A stretch of 64,000 bases of DNA from DSQK01 sp964550175 (GTDB lineage Archaea > Nanobdellota > Nanobdellia > Woesearchaeales > ARS49). Shown here one piece after another: positions 50,619-59,311 of this stretch (the stretch's first letter is position 1; every line of letters begins with the position of its first letter). A model generated the notes under the pieces. That model ran no database searches. It had not been told where the DNA came from and was given only the letters and a program-made list of their open reading frames with translations. The position numbers were made by a program, and so were the translations under genes. The stretch lies in assembly GCA_964550175.1 (NCBI GenBank), contig CAZJXP010000001.1:558001-622000 (forward strand). The letters are read 5' to 3'.

Positions 50619-51737
50619 ATGAAAGAGGAATTTAGTGTTACTCCGTACGACGTCACCGGGAATGTCGATTACGACAAGCTGATACTCCAGTTCGGCGTAA
50701 AAAGAATAGATACTGCGACGCTTGACCGATTGCGCAAATTAGGCGGCGACCATTTCATGCTTCGGCGACAATTCTTCTTCGCGCACACGAATCTCGACAA
50801 AATACTCACGGCAGCAGAAAAGAAAGAACACGTTTGGCTCTACACCGGACGCGCACCGTCCGGCCCGATTCATCTCGGTCATCTTTCATGCTGGCTGTTC
50901 GTCAAATGGCTCCAAGACACGTTCGGCTGGCACTTGGTGTTCCAAATCCCAGATGAAGAAAAATTCCTGTTCAAAGATGACTTAACGCTCAAAGACACCG
51001 CGATGTGGACGCGCGAGAACCTCATTGACATCATCGCGCTCGGCTTTGACCTGAACAAGACGAAATTCCTCATTGACACGCGAGACACGAGCGAGATGTA
51101 CTCGCTCGCTTGCCAGGTCGCGAAAAAGACGACCGCCAGCACGGTGCGAGGACTGTTCGGACTGCAGAACGAGGATAATGTTGGCAAATACTTCTACACC
51201 TGCATGCAGACCGTGCCGGCGTTCCTTCCTTCAGTTTGGGAAAAGAAGCCGACACAAGTCTTGATCCCGTGCGGTATCGACCAAGATGTGCACTTCCGTT
51301 TGACTCGTGACGTTGCGGAAAAGCTTGGCTTTCCGAAACCGGCCACCATCCTTTCCAAGTTCCTTCCGGCGCTTTCTGCGGACGGCAAGATGAGTTCTTC
51401 CGCAGAACAAGCCATCTGGCTCACGGACGGCCCGAAGGATGTCGAGCGCAAAATCAAGAAGTACGCGTTCTCGGGCGGCAAAGACACGATTGAAGAGCAC
51501 CGCAAGCACGGCGGCAATCCTGACATCGACGTCGCGTTCCAATGGCTTTCCGTCATGTTTGAGCCGGATGATAGAAAACTTGCAAGCATCCACGACGGCT
51601 ACAAGTCAGGCAAGATACTCTCCGGCGAGTTGAAGCAAATCCTTATCGAGAAGATCAACGCGTTCCTCGCCGAACACCAGAAGAAGCGCGAGCACGCGAA
51701 AACGCTCGTTGACGGCATCATTGCTAAACGTTTTTAA
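50619..51737 (+). CDS. trpS: Tryptophanyl-tRNA synthetase
   Basis: Class I synthetase, 372 residues, archaeal/eukaryotic type. Signatures: GRAPSGPIHLGHLSCWLFVKW (HLGH) and ADGKMSSSAEQAIWLTD (KMSSS). DVHFRLTRDVAEKLG and GIDQD in the substrate pocket are normal. It follows the RNA-binding gene by 13 bases on the same strand. Confidence 0.95.
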   Translation: MKEEFSVTPYDVTGNVDYDKLILQFGVKRIDTATLDRLRKLGGDHFMLRRQFFFAHTNLDKILTAAEKKEHVWLYTGRAPSGPIHLGHLSCWLFVKWLQDTFGWHLVFQIPDEEKFLFKDDLTLKDTAMWTRENLIDIIALGFDLNKTKFLIDTRDTSEMYSLACQVAKKTTASTVRGLFGLQNEDNVGKYFYTCMQTVPAFLPSVWEKKPTQVLIPCGIDQDVHFRLTRDVAEKLGFPKPATILSKFLPALSADGKMSSSAEQAIWLTDGPKDVERKIKKYAFSGGKDTIEEHRKHGGNPDIDVAFQWLSVMFEPDDRKLASIHDGYKSGKILSGELKQILIEKINAFLAEHQKKREHAKTLVDGIIAKRF

Positions 51738-51777
51738 ACTCATTCGCGTACTATATTTCAAGAAAGAGGTGAACGAT

Positions 51778-51978
51778 ATGGGATTCAAGGCAGCTCCGTT
51801 AAACAGCACATTCATGTTGATGGCGATTCTCGGCATCATCTTCAGCGTGTTCTATCTCCCGCAGTACTCGGCAAGCTGGGCGTTCACGGTCGGTTTGTTA
51901 GCTGGTTGCATGCTCACCGCGAGCTTCATCAGCATGACGCGAGCCACGCCGGACGAGCAGCTGATGTCGCGACGTTAG
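51778..51978 (+). CDS. Small two-TM membrane protein
   Basis: 66 residues with two membrane segments (FMLMAILGIIFSVFYL and FTVGLLAGCMLTASFIS) and a basic C-terminus (ATPDEQLMSRR). GAGGTGA seven bases before the ATG at 51778 sets the start. No family recognised. It converges with herA, 4 bases of overlap. Confidence 0.75.
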   Translation: MGFKAAPLNSTFMLMAILGIIFSVFYLPQYSASWAFTVGLLAGCMLTASFISMTRATPDEQLMSRR

Positions 51979-53294
51979 AACTGATAAATACTCTTCTTTA
52001 CTTCAACGATGCCCGGAGCGGAACCGCCGTGCCACGAGAATCGGGGGCGGATGCGCATCGGGTACATGCGTTCGTTGACGTCGTCCAACGCGATTGCGGC
52101 TCCGACGACGCGCGGCAGGTTGTCCAATTCCTTGTCCAACCCGCTTCTGAGATAGCTTTGCAACAGTGAGCCTAACGCATCAGTGTCTATTTTCGCGGTC
52201 AATCGGTGCGCAAGAATGATGTCCGACTGCGTCATCGCGTCAGTATGAATCTTGCCCGGCTGTTGCGTCGCCATGACAAGCGCGATGCCGGGCTGACGGC
52301 CTTCACGTAGAAGAGTGATCAATGCCCCTGTTGCAGCCGTCTTTCCTTCAAACGGCAGGAATTCGTGCGCTTCGTCCAATAGCATCCACACCATCGGCAT
52401 CTCGCTCTCGACGTGGACGTCTTCGCGCAAATAGTGCACGGCACCGGAAATGTTGTGGAACTCCTCTTCCTTGCGCGCGATCATGCGTTCGATGAACAAT
52501 TTTTGCGCAACCAATCCAATCGCAAGATTTTTGATCTTCCAGCCGTCGGGCATGACGGCATACGCGCTCATATCCAACACCGTGATCTGTCCCGGCGCGG
52601 CCAAGTCTTTCATCGGCGTCGCGTCACGGCTGAACAAACCCCACTCTTTTGCGGCAAGGAATCTGTTTTCTGCGGCGTTACGAACGTGCACTTCCTCTTT
52701 TGTATCTTTTCTGATTGCGTCAATGATGTCATCGATGTCGTAATCGCTTTGGTGCTTCAACGTGAGGACAAGTCGTTCGATAAACACTGCCAGCGGATCA
52801 TTTTCGGTGATGTCGAAACTCAAGAACCAGTCTTCCGGCGCAAGTTCGGAAGGCCGAATCGCGAACGGATGGTCGGTCGGAATACCCTGCGCTTTCGCGC
52901 GTTCGAAATAGCCAATCGGCGTGTAAATCTTGACATCAATTCCCTTTCCCTCGAAGCCCCACTCCTTGAGCAACGCCTCGTCCTTGTGGTTCGGGTACTT
53001 CATCGTCCAATAGATGCCCATCGTGTCCAGCAGGATGACTGAAAGCTTCTTTCGCAATTCAGTGGGCAGATTTGCGATGCCTTCCGCGATGACGCCGAGT
53101 GAATACGATTTTCCCGAGCCTCGTTTGCCTGCGACGAACACGACGTGCGCCTTGTTCAAATCAAGATAGATGGGTTGGCTTAACGCAGTAACGGGGCCCA
53201 TCTTGACGTAATGCTTGCCCAAGAGGACGGTTCCCGTAGTGCCGAACTGCTGCCGGTCCTTCTCGTCCCTGCCCAGAATGATGTCGTACGTCAT
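51975..53294 (-). CDS. herA: HerA-type DNA translocase/helicase ATPase
   Basis: 439 residues with the HerA/FtsK fold and N-terminal barrel (HAS domain, IILGRDEKDRQQFGTTG). Walker A is VAGKRGSGKSYSLG (about 53-66), Walker B MLLDEAHEFLPF, and sensor TQQPGKI. HerA works with the NurA nuclease in resection of DNA ends; nurA, mre11 and rad50 are not in the window. The arginine finger region (QSDIILAHRLTAKID) is present. Its promoter region contains repeat copy E in reverse orientation. Confidence 0.87.
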   Translation of the reverse strand: MTYDIILGRDEKDRQQFGTTGTVLLGKHYVKMGPVTALSQPIYLDLNKAHVVFVAGKRGSGKSYSLGVIAEGIANLPTELRKKLSVILLDTMGIYWTMKYPNHKDEALLKEWGFEGKGIDVKIYTPIGYFERAKAQGIPTDHPFAIRPSELAPEDWFLSFDITENDPLAVFIERLVLTLKHQSDYDIDDIIDAIRKDTKEEVHVRNAAENRFLAAKEWGLFSRDATPMKDLAAPGQITVLDMSAYAVMPDGWKIKNLAIGLVAQKLFIERMIARKEEEFHNISGAVHYLREDVHVESEMPMVWMLLDEAHEFLPFEGKTAATGALITLLREGRQPGIALVMATQQPGKIHTDAMTQSDIILAHRLTAKIDTDALGSLLQSYLRSGLDKELDNLPRVVGAAIALDDVNERMYPMRIRPRFSWHGGSAPGIVEVKKSIYQF

Positions 53295-53356
53295 ACCTCT
53301 TCAAGCAGTGAGTGAAGATTTACTATAAAAGGATACTGCTAGTACGTTGTTACGTT

Positions 53357-53460
53357 ACTTTTTACTGCCCCGATTGGACGTAGAGTTAAAGCATTGATTT
53401 TATTCTTGATTGAGCTAACGACTCAAAATCTGCGCAGGACAGCAACGTTAAGGAACAAGC
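53357..53460 (+). repeat. Dispersed intergenic repeat, copy E
   Basis: Box 1 ACTTTTTACTGCCCCGATTGG (53357-53377) and core GAGCTAACGACTCAAAATCTGC (53412-53433), at the same separation as in copy D, followed by AGGACAGCAACGTTAAGGAA. It lies between two minus-strand genes, so its orientation is opposite to local transcription, and it runs about 10 bases into the 3' end of the HAD gene. Confidence 0.7.
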
Positions 53461-54083
53461 TTAACGATTAACTTCGCCGCTTCCAAGAAACTCTTCACCG
53501 TATGGACTTGATTCGGATGTTTTTCCTGCAGTTTTCGCACCAACGGAAAGTGCTTTTCCTCAAACGCAGTTTCAATAAAAATACCGGTTCCGCCTGCATT
53601 CACTCCCGCTTCCGGGTCCCCGTGGCGGTCGCCGATCATGAACACCGTGCATTCCGAGAGCTTTTTGCCGATGGATTTCGCGGCTTTTTTGAACATGCCG
53701 ATGCCGGGCTTCCAGTCTGGACATGATTTAACGAATCGATTATCAATATGCTTGCCTTCAGCCCGACAGCGTTCCGCATACGCGGGAGAGACGTGTTCGC
53801 AAGAATAGATTCCGTTCAATCCGGCCCCTTTTGCCTTCAGGACGTCATTGACCTGCAGATTGAACTGCTTCGTCTGCTCCACCGTGACCTTTCCGCGCGC
53901 CGGGCCGGCTTGATTGGTGACCATAATGAGCGTGACATTCTTGATGCTCTTCAGAAGCTTCAATCCTTGAACAACATCAGGAATTAATCGCACAGTTTCA
54001 TTCGGCCAGTTGTGCCCCGGGAAATCGCCAGAATTTTCAATAATCGTGCCGTCTCTATCGATCCCGATGAGAATGGGTTTCAT
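53448..54083 (-). CDS. HAD-superfamily phosphatase, GmhB/HisB-like
   Basis: 211 residues. Motif I is IGIDRDGTI (nucleophile aspartate), motif II VTNQAG, lysine in DWKPGIGMF, and motif IV GDRHGDPEAG. The cysteine/histidine set in IYSCEHVSP and SCPDWKP resembles the zinc loop of GmhB-type phosphatases, which act on sugar bisphosphates. The ATG at 54083 overlaps the stop of the preceding gene. Confidence 0.87.
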   Translation of the reverse strand: MKPILIGIDRDGTIIENSGDFPGHNWPNETVRLIPDVVQGLKLLKSIKNVTLIMVTNQAGPARGKVTVEQTKQFNLQVNDVLKAKGAGLNGIYSCEHVSPAYAERCRAEGKHIDNRFVKSCPDWKPGIGMFKKAAKSIGKKLSECTVFMIGDRHGDPEAGVNAGGTGIFIETAFEEKHFPLVRKLQEKHPNQVHTVKSFLEAAKLIVKLVP

Positions 54084-54346
54084 ATACGATAAAGAATAGT
54101 TGCTTTGCAACCGTACTGCTCTTGCAATCGTGTTTGGACAACTTCTGCGTCAGTTTTGACGTCTTCCAGTTTTTCGTATTGACAGAATTGAACGCGCTTA
54201 TCAGAAAAATGAACACTCAATTGGAACAAAGGAAGTTCTCCTTTCAGATTCGTTATGGGCGTTGGAACGGCTTCAGTCACGATGATTGCGATGTCATCTG
54301 TGCATTTTTCCTTTTTGAGTTCTTTGCCGAGATTCGTGAGTGTCAT
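54080..54346 (-). CDS. Hypothetical protein
   Basis: 88 residues from the ATG at 54346; an upstream TTG-initiated version would add a spurious hydrophobic stretch. It is alpha/beta (DDIAIIVTEAVPTPI, LFQLSVHFSDKRVQF, DAEVVQTRLQEQYGC). No family recognised. It is coupled to the HAD gene by a 4-base overlap. Confidence 0.6.
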   Translation of the reverse strand: MTLTNLGKELKKEKCTDDIAIIVTEAVPTPITNLKGELPLFQLSVHFSDKRVQFCQYEKLEDVKTDAEVVQTRLQEQYGCKATILYRI

Positions 54347-54391
54347 GCCTAAACCCCATAACTGAAGAAAAGAAAAGAAAAAAGAAAGCAT

Positions 54392-54601
54392 TTACTTCCC
54401 TCGCTGACGGTTCATCGAGTCGTATTGGTATTCTTGCGCTTGCGGAAGTGCTTTTTGGGTTTGATATGTTTCTTCTGCGCGACCAAGCATGTAGCCGCTC
54501 CATGCAGCAACTGCGCTCGTCAAAAACATAAGTCCGATTGAAGTGCCAACAAGAGCAAAAACTTCTTTTCTACCCAGACGCATTTCGAGCGGTTTTTCCA
54601 T
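54392..54601 (-). CDS. Small membrane protein
   Basis: 69 residues with one membrane segment (VFALVGTSIGLMFLTSAVAAW) followed by a glutamine- and tyrosine-rich tail. It begins one base after the dnaG stop, so both are likely on the same mRNA. No family recognised. Confidence 0.65.
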   Translation of the reverse strand: MEKPLEMRLGRKEVFALVGTSIGLMFLTSAVAAWSGYMLGRAEETYQTQKALPQAQEYQYDSMNRQRGK

Positions 54602-54602
54602 C

Positions 54603-55910
54603 TTACAGTTCCGCGCTCGTGATAATATTGATTCTTGCATCGGCCGGCTTGACCTTTGAGTCCATGCCGATCAAATGCTTGACGTTCGCGCGTTCGGCCG
54701 CCATCACGATGTCGCCGTCGATGCTCTCATCGAGGACAACCGCGTAGATGCCGGACGTGACGCTTGAGAGCGTGCTCGTCAGTTCAGCCAAAGGCACCTT
54801 GCCCAGGACGTTGAGCTTCTCATCAAGCAAGCACGCGCCTCGCGTTCCAATCAAGTCCGTCAAGACGGACTCGAACTTTTCCTTCTCAGCGGGAGACGGC
54901 ACTCGTTTGCCGTTCGCGACAGGAGCCGGAGCAGCAGCCGGGCGGGCCATCGGTCGGGGCGCCATCGGCGCACCAGGTCGCGGGGCCATCGTTATCGGAG
55001 CCTGCGAGGGCAACTGTCGACCCTGCGGTCGGATCGCGCCGATCATCGGCTTTCGGATGGACTGCGACGTGTCGATTGAGGCCAATTCCAACTTGGCTTG
55101 TTCGGCCGTGATTCGGCTTCGCAACGCCTTGTGGATTTCCTTCTTGGTCAATTCCTCGACTTCCTTTCCGTCAGGGGCCTTGGTCACGAAATCGACTTCC
55201 GCGACTGCAAGCACTTCCTTCAAGATCAGGTTTCCGCCACGGTCGCCGTCGACGAACACGATGATGTCCTTCTTCTGGCTCAATTCGCCGATGGTCGGAG
55301 GAACTTGCGTTCCGTTCATCGCGATGACGTTCTTGAATCCGTATTTCAACAGGTTCACGACGTCCGCGCGGCCTTCCACGACGATGACTTCTTCAGAATC
55401 CTCGATGCCCGGACCGGCCGGCAATCGGTCACGGCCGTATTCGGTGACTTCCTGGACTCGCACGGAGTTGATGACTTCTTCCGTCAACTCGGTGCTGTCT
55501 GGGCTTCCAGAGTCCATCATGACGCGCAAGAGTTCCTTGGCGCGTTCGATGACGAATTGACGTTTGCTGATGCGCACGTCTTCGATATTGATAACTTTGA
55601 CTTTCGCGTTGCATGGGCCGATACGCTGGATGATTTCCAATGCGGCCGCGATGACGGCAGTTTCTGCCTTGTCCAACGAGCTCGGGATGATGATGGTTCC
55701 CGCGCACTTTCCGCCCCGCGTGTCGAGATTGACTTCGATTCGGCCGATTCGGCCGGAGCGCTGCAATTCTCGCAATTCGAGGTCTTCGCCAAGAAGCCCT
55801 TCGGTCTGGCCGAAGATGGCTCCGATGACGTCGGGTCGGTCAACGACGCCTTCGATTTCAATAGTAGAGTTTACGATGTACTTCGATGCGACTGGACTAA
55901 TTTTTCCCAT
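54603..55910 (-). CDS. dnaG: Archaeal DnaG-like primase
   Basis: 435 residues. The Toprim domain has EVIVVEGRADVVNLLKYG and IIVFVDGDRGG; the archaeal N-terminal part starts KYIVNSTIEIEGVVDRPDVIGAIFGQTEGLLG. In archaea DnaG is found with the RNA exosome as well as having primase activity. A linker rich in proline, alanine, methionine and arginine (about 305-345) precedes the C-terminal domain. GGAGG lies 7 bases before the ATG. A structured region of nearly 500 bases precedes the gene. Confidence 0.93.
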   Translation of the reverse strand: MGKISPVASKYIVNSTIEIEGVVDRPDVIGAIFGQTEGLLGEDLELRELQRSGRIGRIEVNLDTRGGKCAGTIIIPSSLDKAETAVIAAALEIIQRIGPCNAKVKVINIEDVRISKRQFVIERAKELLRVMMDSGSPDSTELTEEVINSVRVQEVTEYGRDRLPAGPGIEDSEEVIVVEGRADVVNLLKYGFKNVIAMNGTQVPPTIGELSQKKDIIVFVDGDRGGNLILKEVLAVAEVDFVTKAPDGKEVEELTKKEIHKALRSRITAEQAKLELASIDTSQSIRKPMIGAIRPQGRQLPSQAPITMAPRPGAPMAPRPMARPAAAPAPVANGKRVPSPAEKEKFESVLTDLIGTRGACLLDEKLNVLGKVPLAELTSTLSSVTSGIYAVVLDESIDGDIVMAAERANVKHLIGMDSKVKPADARINIITSAEL

Positions 55911-56039
55911 GGTTCCTCCAAATCTGAGAAATAAAGCGGTCTATCTCATTCGAATCCAAATGTGTGATGGGATGAACGTGATAACCAACCTTATTCCTCT
56001 CGCCCAGAACAAGCTGCCCAACAGCCTTTGAAAAGGCCC

Positions 56040-56305
56040 TCTTGGCATATGCCGATACATCAGTGAACTGATGAGCTGGATGACTTGTTCCGCAAAGCGG
56101 TGTGATACTGTATTGAATGTGATGTGCTACTCTAATGTTCTACTCTAGCACTTACGTGCTTGGTGCCTACGACACTAACTCCCACGTTCACGGCTGGATT
56201 TCATCGTATGCTCCCGTGAGTACCTTGGTGATAGGCTGTGATATGCATGCAGAGTGACCCCCGTCACCGCCGAAGCTCCGAGGTGCGTGCATGCGTACCC
56301 TATTT
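56040..56305 (-). ncRNA. Possible structured RNA or long leader of dnaG
   Basis: No reading frame fits, but many inverted repeats do: GGCATATGCC (56044-56053), CATCAG/CTGATG with TGAA loop (56058-56073), CCGC/GCGG (56090-56100), AGCAC/GTGCT (56147-56160), TCACGG/CCGTGA (about 56188-56219), GTGAC/GTCAC (about 56254-56267) inside GCATGC/GCATGC (about 56245-56294). A TATA element (TTTATATAC on the minus strand, about 56323-56331) would start transcription near 56303. Neither SRP, RNase P nor a tRNA; the RNA family, the strand and the ends are uncertain. Confidence 0.4.
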
Positions 56306-56400
56306 ACCCAAAATGTATAGTCTAGAGTATATAAATCTTGTGCTATTTCTCGAGGACAACGTCACATAACCTTTAAAAAGGGGGTTAAACCCGTTCATCT
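56306..56400 (+). promoter_or_regulatory. Divergent promoter region of rio1
   Basis: CCTTTAAAAAGG (about 56369-56380) is a symmetric TATA element about 25 bases before the rio1 ATG, consistent with a leaderless mRNA. A second element, AGTATATAAATC (about 56325-56336), lies further upstream and could serve either direction. Confidence 0.45.
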
Positions 56401-57114
56401 ATGCCCCGCATGGCCACCACGAACCGGGAAGACTGGAAAACCTTCAACGCGGTCTTCGACTCGTTCACCGAAAAGCATGTCGCGACCCTCATCCAGAAGG
56501 GCATCATTGACGGCTTAATTGGCCCGTTAAGCATGGGGAAAGAAGCGACCGTCTTCCTGGCGCAGTCCAAGGACAAGACCGTCATCGTCAAAATCTATCG
56601 TTTAAGCACCTGCGACTTCAACCGGATGTACAGTTTCATCCGCACTGACCCGCGGTTTCCGAAGCTCAACAAGCAGCGAAGAAAAATTGTCTTTGCTTGG
56701 GCGCAGCGCGAATTCCGAAATTTGATGAAAGCCCGCGAAATCGGGGTGCGGGTTCCGACCCCCATCACCAACCTGTTCAACATTTTGGTCATGGACCTTG
56801 TCGGCAGCGGCACCGAAGCCGCGCCGAAAGCCAAGGACAAGTATCCGGCAAAACCGAAAGAGTTCATCAACGAAATATTCAACCAGATGCGCAAGCTGTA
56901 TAAGGGAGGGCTCATCCATGGTGACTTGAGCCCGTTCAACATCCTCAACGACCAGGAAACCCCGGTCTTCATCGACATGAGCCAGAGCACGACGCCGGAC
57001 GACCCGAACGCGAAAGAATATTTGACGCGCGACCTCAAGAACATCGTTGTCTACGCCAAGAAGCTCGGCGTTGAGCTCACCGTCGAAGAATTGATGCAAA
57101 AACTAAAGGCTTAA
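56401..57114 (+). CDS. rio1: RIO1-type serine/threonine kinase/ATPase
   Basis: Ribosome-biogenesis kinase for 40S/30S maturation, 237 residues. ATP loop GPLSMGKEATVF, catalytic lysine in VIVKIYR, catalytic loop HGDLSPFNIL and metal-binding VFIDMSQ. The pattern is RIO1 rather than RIO2 (no N-terminal winged helix). It is followed after 2 bases by a KH protein related to Dim2/Pno1, the same pairing as in many archaea. Confidence 0.93.
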   Translation: MPRMATTNREDWKTFNAVFDSFTEKHVATLIQKGIIDGLIGPLSMGKEATVFLAQSKDKTVIVKIYRLSTCDFNRMYSFIRTDPRFPKLNKQRRKIVFAWAQREFRNLMKAREIGVRVPTPITNLFNILVMDLVGSGTEAAPKAKDKYPAKPKEFINEIFNQMRKLYKGGLIHGDLSPFNILNDQETPVFIDMSQSTTPDDPNAKEYLTRDLKNIVVYAKKLGVELTVEELMQKLKA

Positions 57115-57116
57115 AA

Positions 57117-57686
57117 ATGATTACCCAACGAGCACCACGGATGTCAGAATTCGCGTACGAGATTCGCATACCTAAAGACCGCATCGCCGTGCTCATCGGA
57201 ACAAAAGGCGAAGGCAAGCGCGACCTCGAAATCGCATCCAAAGTCAAGCTCAACATCGATTCCAAGGAAGGAGTCGTCACGATCGCCGGCGCAGACGCGC
57301 TCAACCTGTACGTCTGCCGAGAAATGGTGCTCGCGATCGGCCGGGGATTCAGCCCCGAAATCGCGAAACTGCTCTTGAAGCCGGATTTCGGTATCGAGCT
57401 CATGAGCGTCAAGGATTTCGCGAAGTCCGACAATGACGCCGTCAGAATCAAGGGCCGCGTCATCGGCGAATCCGGAAAGTCGCGCCGCACCATCGAAGAA
57501 TTGACCGGCACCCACGTCGCGGTGTACGGCAACACGGTCGGACTCATCGGCGAACTGGAATGGCTGCCCATGGCACGAAAGGCCGTTGAAAGTTTATTAT
57601 CCGGACAGCCGCACGCAAGCGTGTACAAATGGCTCGAACAACGCAAAAAAGAACTCAGAAAATCCCAATTAGGTGATGCATGGTAG
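57117..57686 (+). CDS. KH-domain RNA-binding protein (Dim2/Pno1/Krr1-like)
   Basis: 189 residues with two KH domains: IPKDRIAVLIGTKGEGKRDLE (GxxG loop GTKG) and the degenerate second one with RVIGESGKSRRTIEELTG. Archaeal Dim2-like proteins bind 16S rRNA during maturation. Two starts are possible (57117 or 57141). It overlaps the top6B gene by 7 bases and follows rio1 directly. Confidence 0.9.
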   Translation: MITQRAPRMSEFAYEIRIPKDRIAVLIGTKGEGKRDLEIASKVKLNIDSKEGVVTIAGADALNLYVCREMVLAIGRGFSPEIAKLLLKPDFGIELMSVKDFAKSDNDAVRIKGRVIGESGKSRRTIEELTGTHVAVYGNTVGLIGELEWLPMARKAVESLLSGQPHASVYKWLEQRKKELRKSQLGDAW

Positions 57687-59311
57687 ACCCAGTCGCAATC
57701 AAATTAGCGGAAAAACAGCGTGACGTTTCTGTAGCAGAATTCTTCGAGCGTAACCGACACTTGCTCGGATTCGACAACAAGCGAAAAGCATTGTTGACCG
57801 TCGTCAAGGAAGCCGTCGACAACGCCCTCGACGCCTGCGAAGAAGCCCGAATCCTTCCGGAAATCGCGATTGAAATCGTCGAAATGGGGAACGACCGGTT
57901 CCGCGTCATCGTTGAGGACAACGGACCCGGCATCGTCCGCAAACAAATCCCGAACATCTTCGCCAAACTCCTCTACGGTTCAAAGTTCCACTCAATGAAA
58001 CAGGCACGAGGTCAACAGGGTATCGGTATTTCTGCCGCCGTGTTGTACGCCCAGATGACGACCGGCCGACCGGCACGCATCAAGTCGCGCATCGACGAAA
58101 AGCATCCCGCTCATTATTTTGAATTGATGCTGAACACGCAGAAGAACGAGCCAGAAATCATCAAAGACGAAGAAATCACCTGGAAAAAAGAGCACGGCAC
58201 GCGCATCGAAATGGACATTGAAGCCACCTACCAGAAAGGCGACCAAAGCGTCGACGCGTACGTGAAAGGAACGGCCATTGTTAACCCGCACGCGACATTC
58301 ATCTATACCACTCCCAAAGCCGAACAGCTCATATTCGCCCGAGCGGTCGACAAGCTCCCGAAAGAACCGACCGAAATCAAGCCGCACCCGTATGGCGTCG
58401 AGCTGGGCATGATGCTCAAGATGCTCAAGGCGTCCGAAAGCCGAACGATGCAGAGCTTCTTGACAAACGAGTTCTCGCGCGTCGGTCCCGGAACGGCCAA
58501 GGAAATCTGCGAAAAGGCAGGCATCGAGACCACAGAAAAACCAGTCAATCTCCAACTTGCCCACATCGAAAAATTAATGCAGGCGATCAAAGACACCAAG
58601 ATTATTTCGCCGCCCACGGACTGCATCGTCCCGATCGGCGAAGAATTGCTCGAGAAAGGACTGAAGAAGGAAGTTGCTGCCGAGTTCTACACCTCAATCA
58701 CGCGCTCCCCTGATATTTATCGAGGAATTCCGTTCGTCGTGGAAGTCGCGCTCGCCTATGGCGGACAGCAGCCCGGCGACGAGCAAGTACGATTGATGCG
58801 ATTCGCCAACCGAGTTCCGCTCCTCTATCAACAGTCGGCTTGCGCCGCAACAAAGAGCGTTTTGCAAACCAATTGGAAACCGTACGGCCTGCAGCAGTCC
58901 GGCGGGTCGCTCCCAAACGGACCTTTAACTGTAGCTATCCATCTCGCGAGCGTCTGGCCGCCGTTCACCTCCGAAGCCAAAGAAGCCATCGCGCACTATC
59001 CCGAAATCATCAAAGAAATAAAGCTCGCCATCCAGGAAGTCGGGCGCAAGCTCGGCGCCTACGTCAACAAAAAACGACGCGTCGGACTTGAGCGAGAACG
59101 AGTCAACATTTTCGAGAAGTACATCCCCGAAGTCGCGGACTCCATCGCAATCCTCGCGGGCACCACCAAAGGCAAAATCCAGACGGAACTTGAAAAGATG
59201 CTCGCCAAGAACAAGGAATTCATCATCAGCAACACCGCGAAAGTCGAAGAGCTCGACGAATCCGAGCCGGAAAGCAAGATCAAGATGCGCGTGAAAGAGG
59301 ACGAAGAATGA
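57680..59311 (+). CDS. top6B: Topoisomerase VI subunit B
   Basis: ATPase subunit of the type IIB topoisomerase, 543 residues. GHKL ATPase motifs: KEAVDNALDACEEA, VEDNGPGI, and GQQGIGISAAVLYAQMTTG; the H2TH part and the transducer domain with SVWPPFTSEAKEAIAHYPEI follow. The C-terminus is a short charged tail. AGGTGAT just before the ATG sets the start. Coupled by 4-base overlap to top6A. Confidence 0.96.
   Translation: MVDPVAIKLAEKQRDVSVAEFFERNRHLLGFDNKRKALLTVVKEAVDNALDACEEARILPEIAIEIVEMGNDRFRVIVEDNGPGIVRKQIPNIFAKLLYGSKFHSMKQARGQQGIGISAAVLYAQMTTGRPARIKSRIDEKHPAHYFELMLNTQKNEPEIIKDEEITWKKEHGTRIEMDIEATYQKGDQSVDAYVKGTAIVNPHATFIYTTPKAEQLIFARAVDKLPKEPTEIKPHPYGVELGMMLKMLKASESRTMQSFLTNEFSRVGPGTAKEICEKAGIETTEKPVNLQLAHIEKLMQAIKDTKIISPPTDCIVPIGEELLEKGLKKEVAAEFYTSITRSPDIYRGIPFVVEVALAYGGQQPGDEQVRLMRFANRVPLLYQQSACAATKSVLQTNWKPYGLQQSGGSLPNGPLTVAIHLASVWPPFTSEAKEAIAHYPEIIKEIKLAIQEVGRKLGAYVNKKRRVGLERERVNIFEKYIPEVADSIAILAGTTKGKIQTELEKMLAKNKEFIISNTAKVEELDESEPESKIKMRVKEDEE

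Noticed and set aside
56058..56110. Hammerhead ribozyme, suggested by CTGATGAG
   Set aside because: The required GAAA after stem II and the third helix are missing; the CTGATG is better explained as an arm of the hairpin CATCAG/CTGATG.
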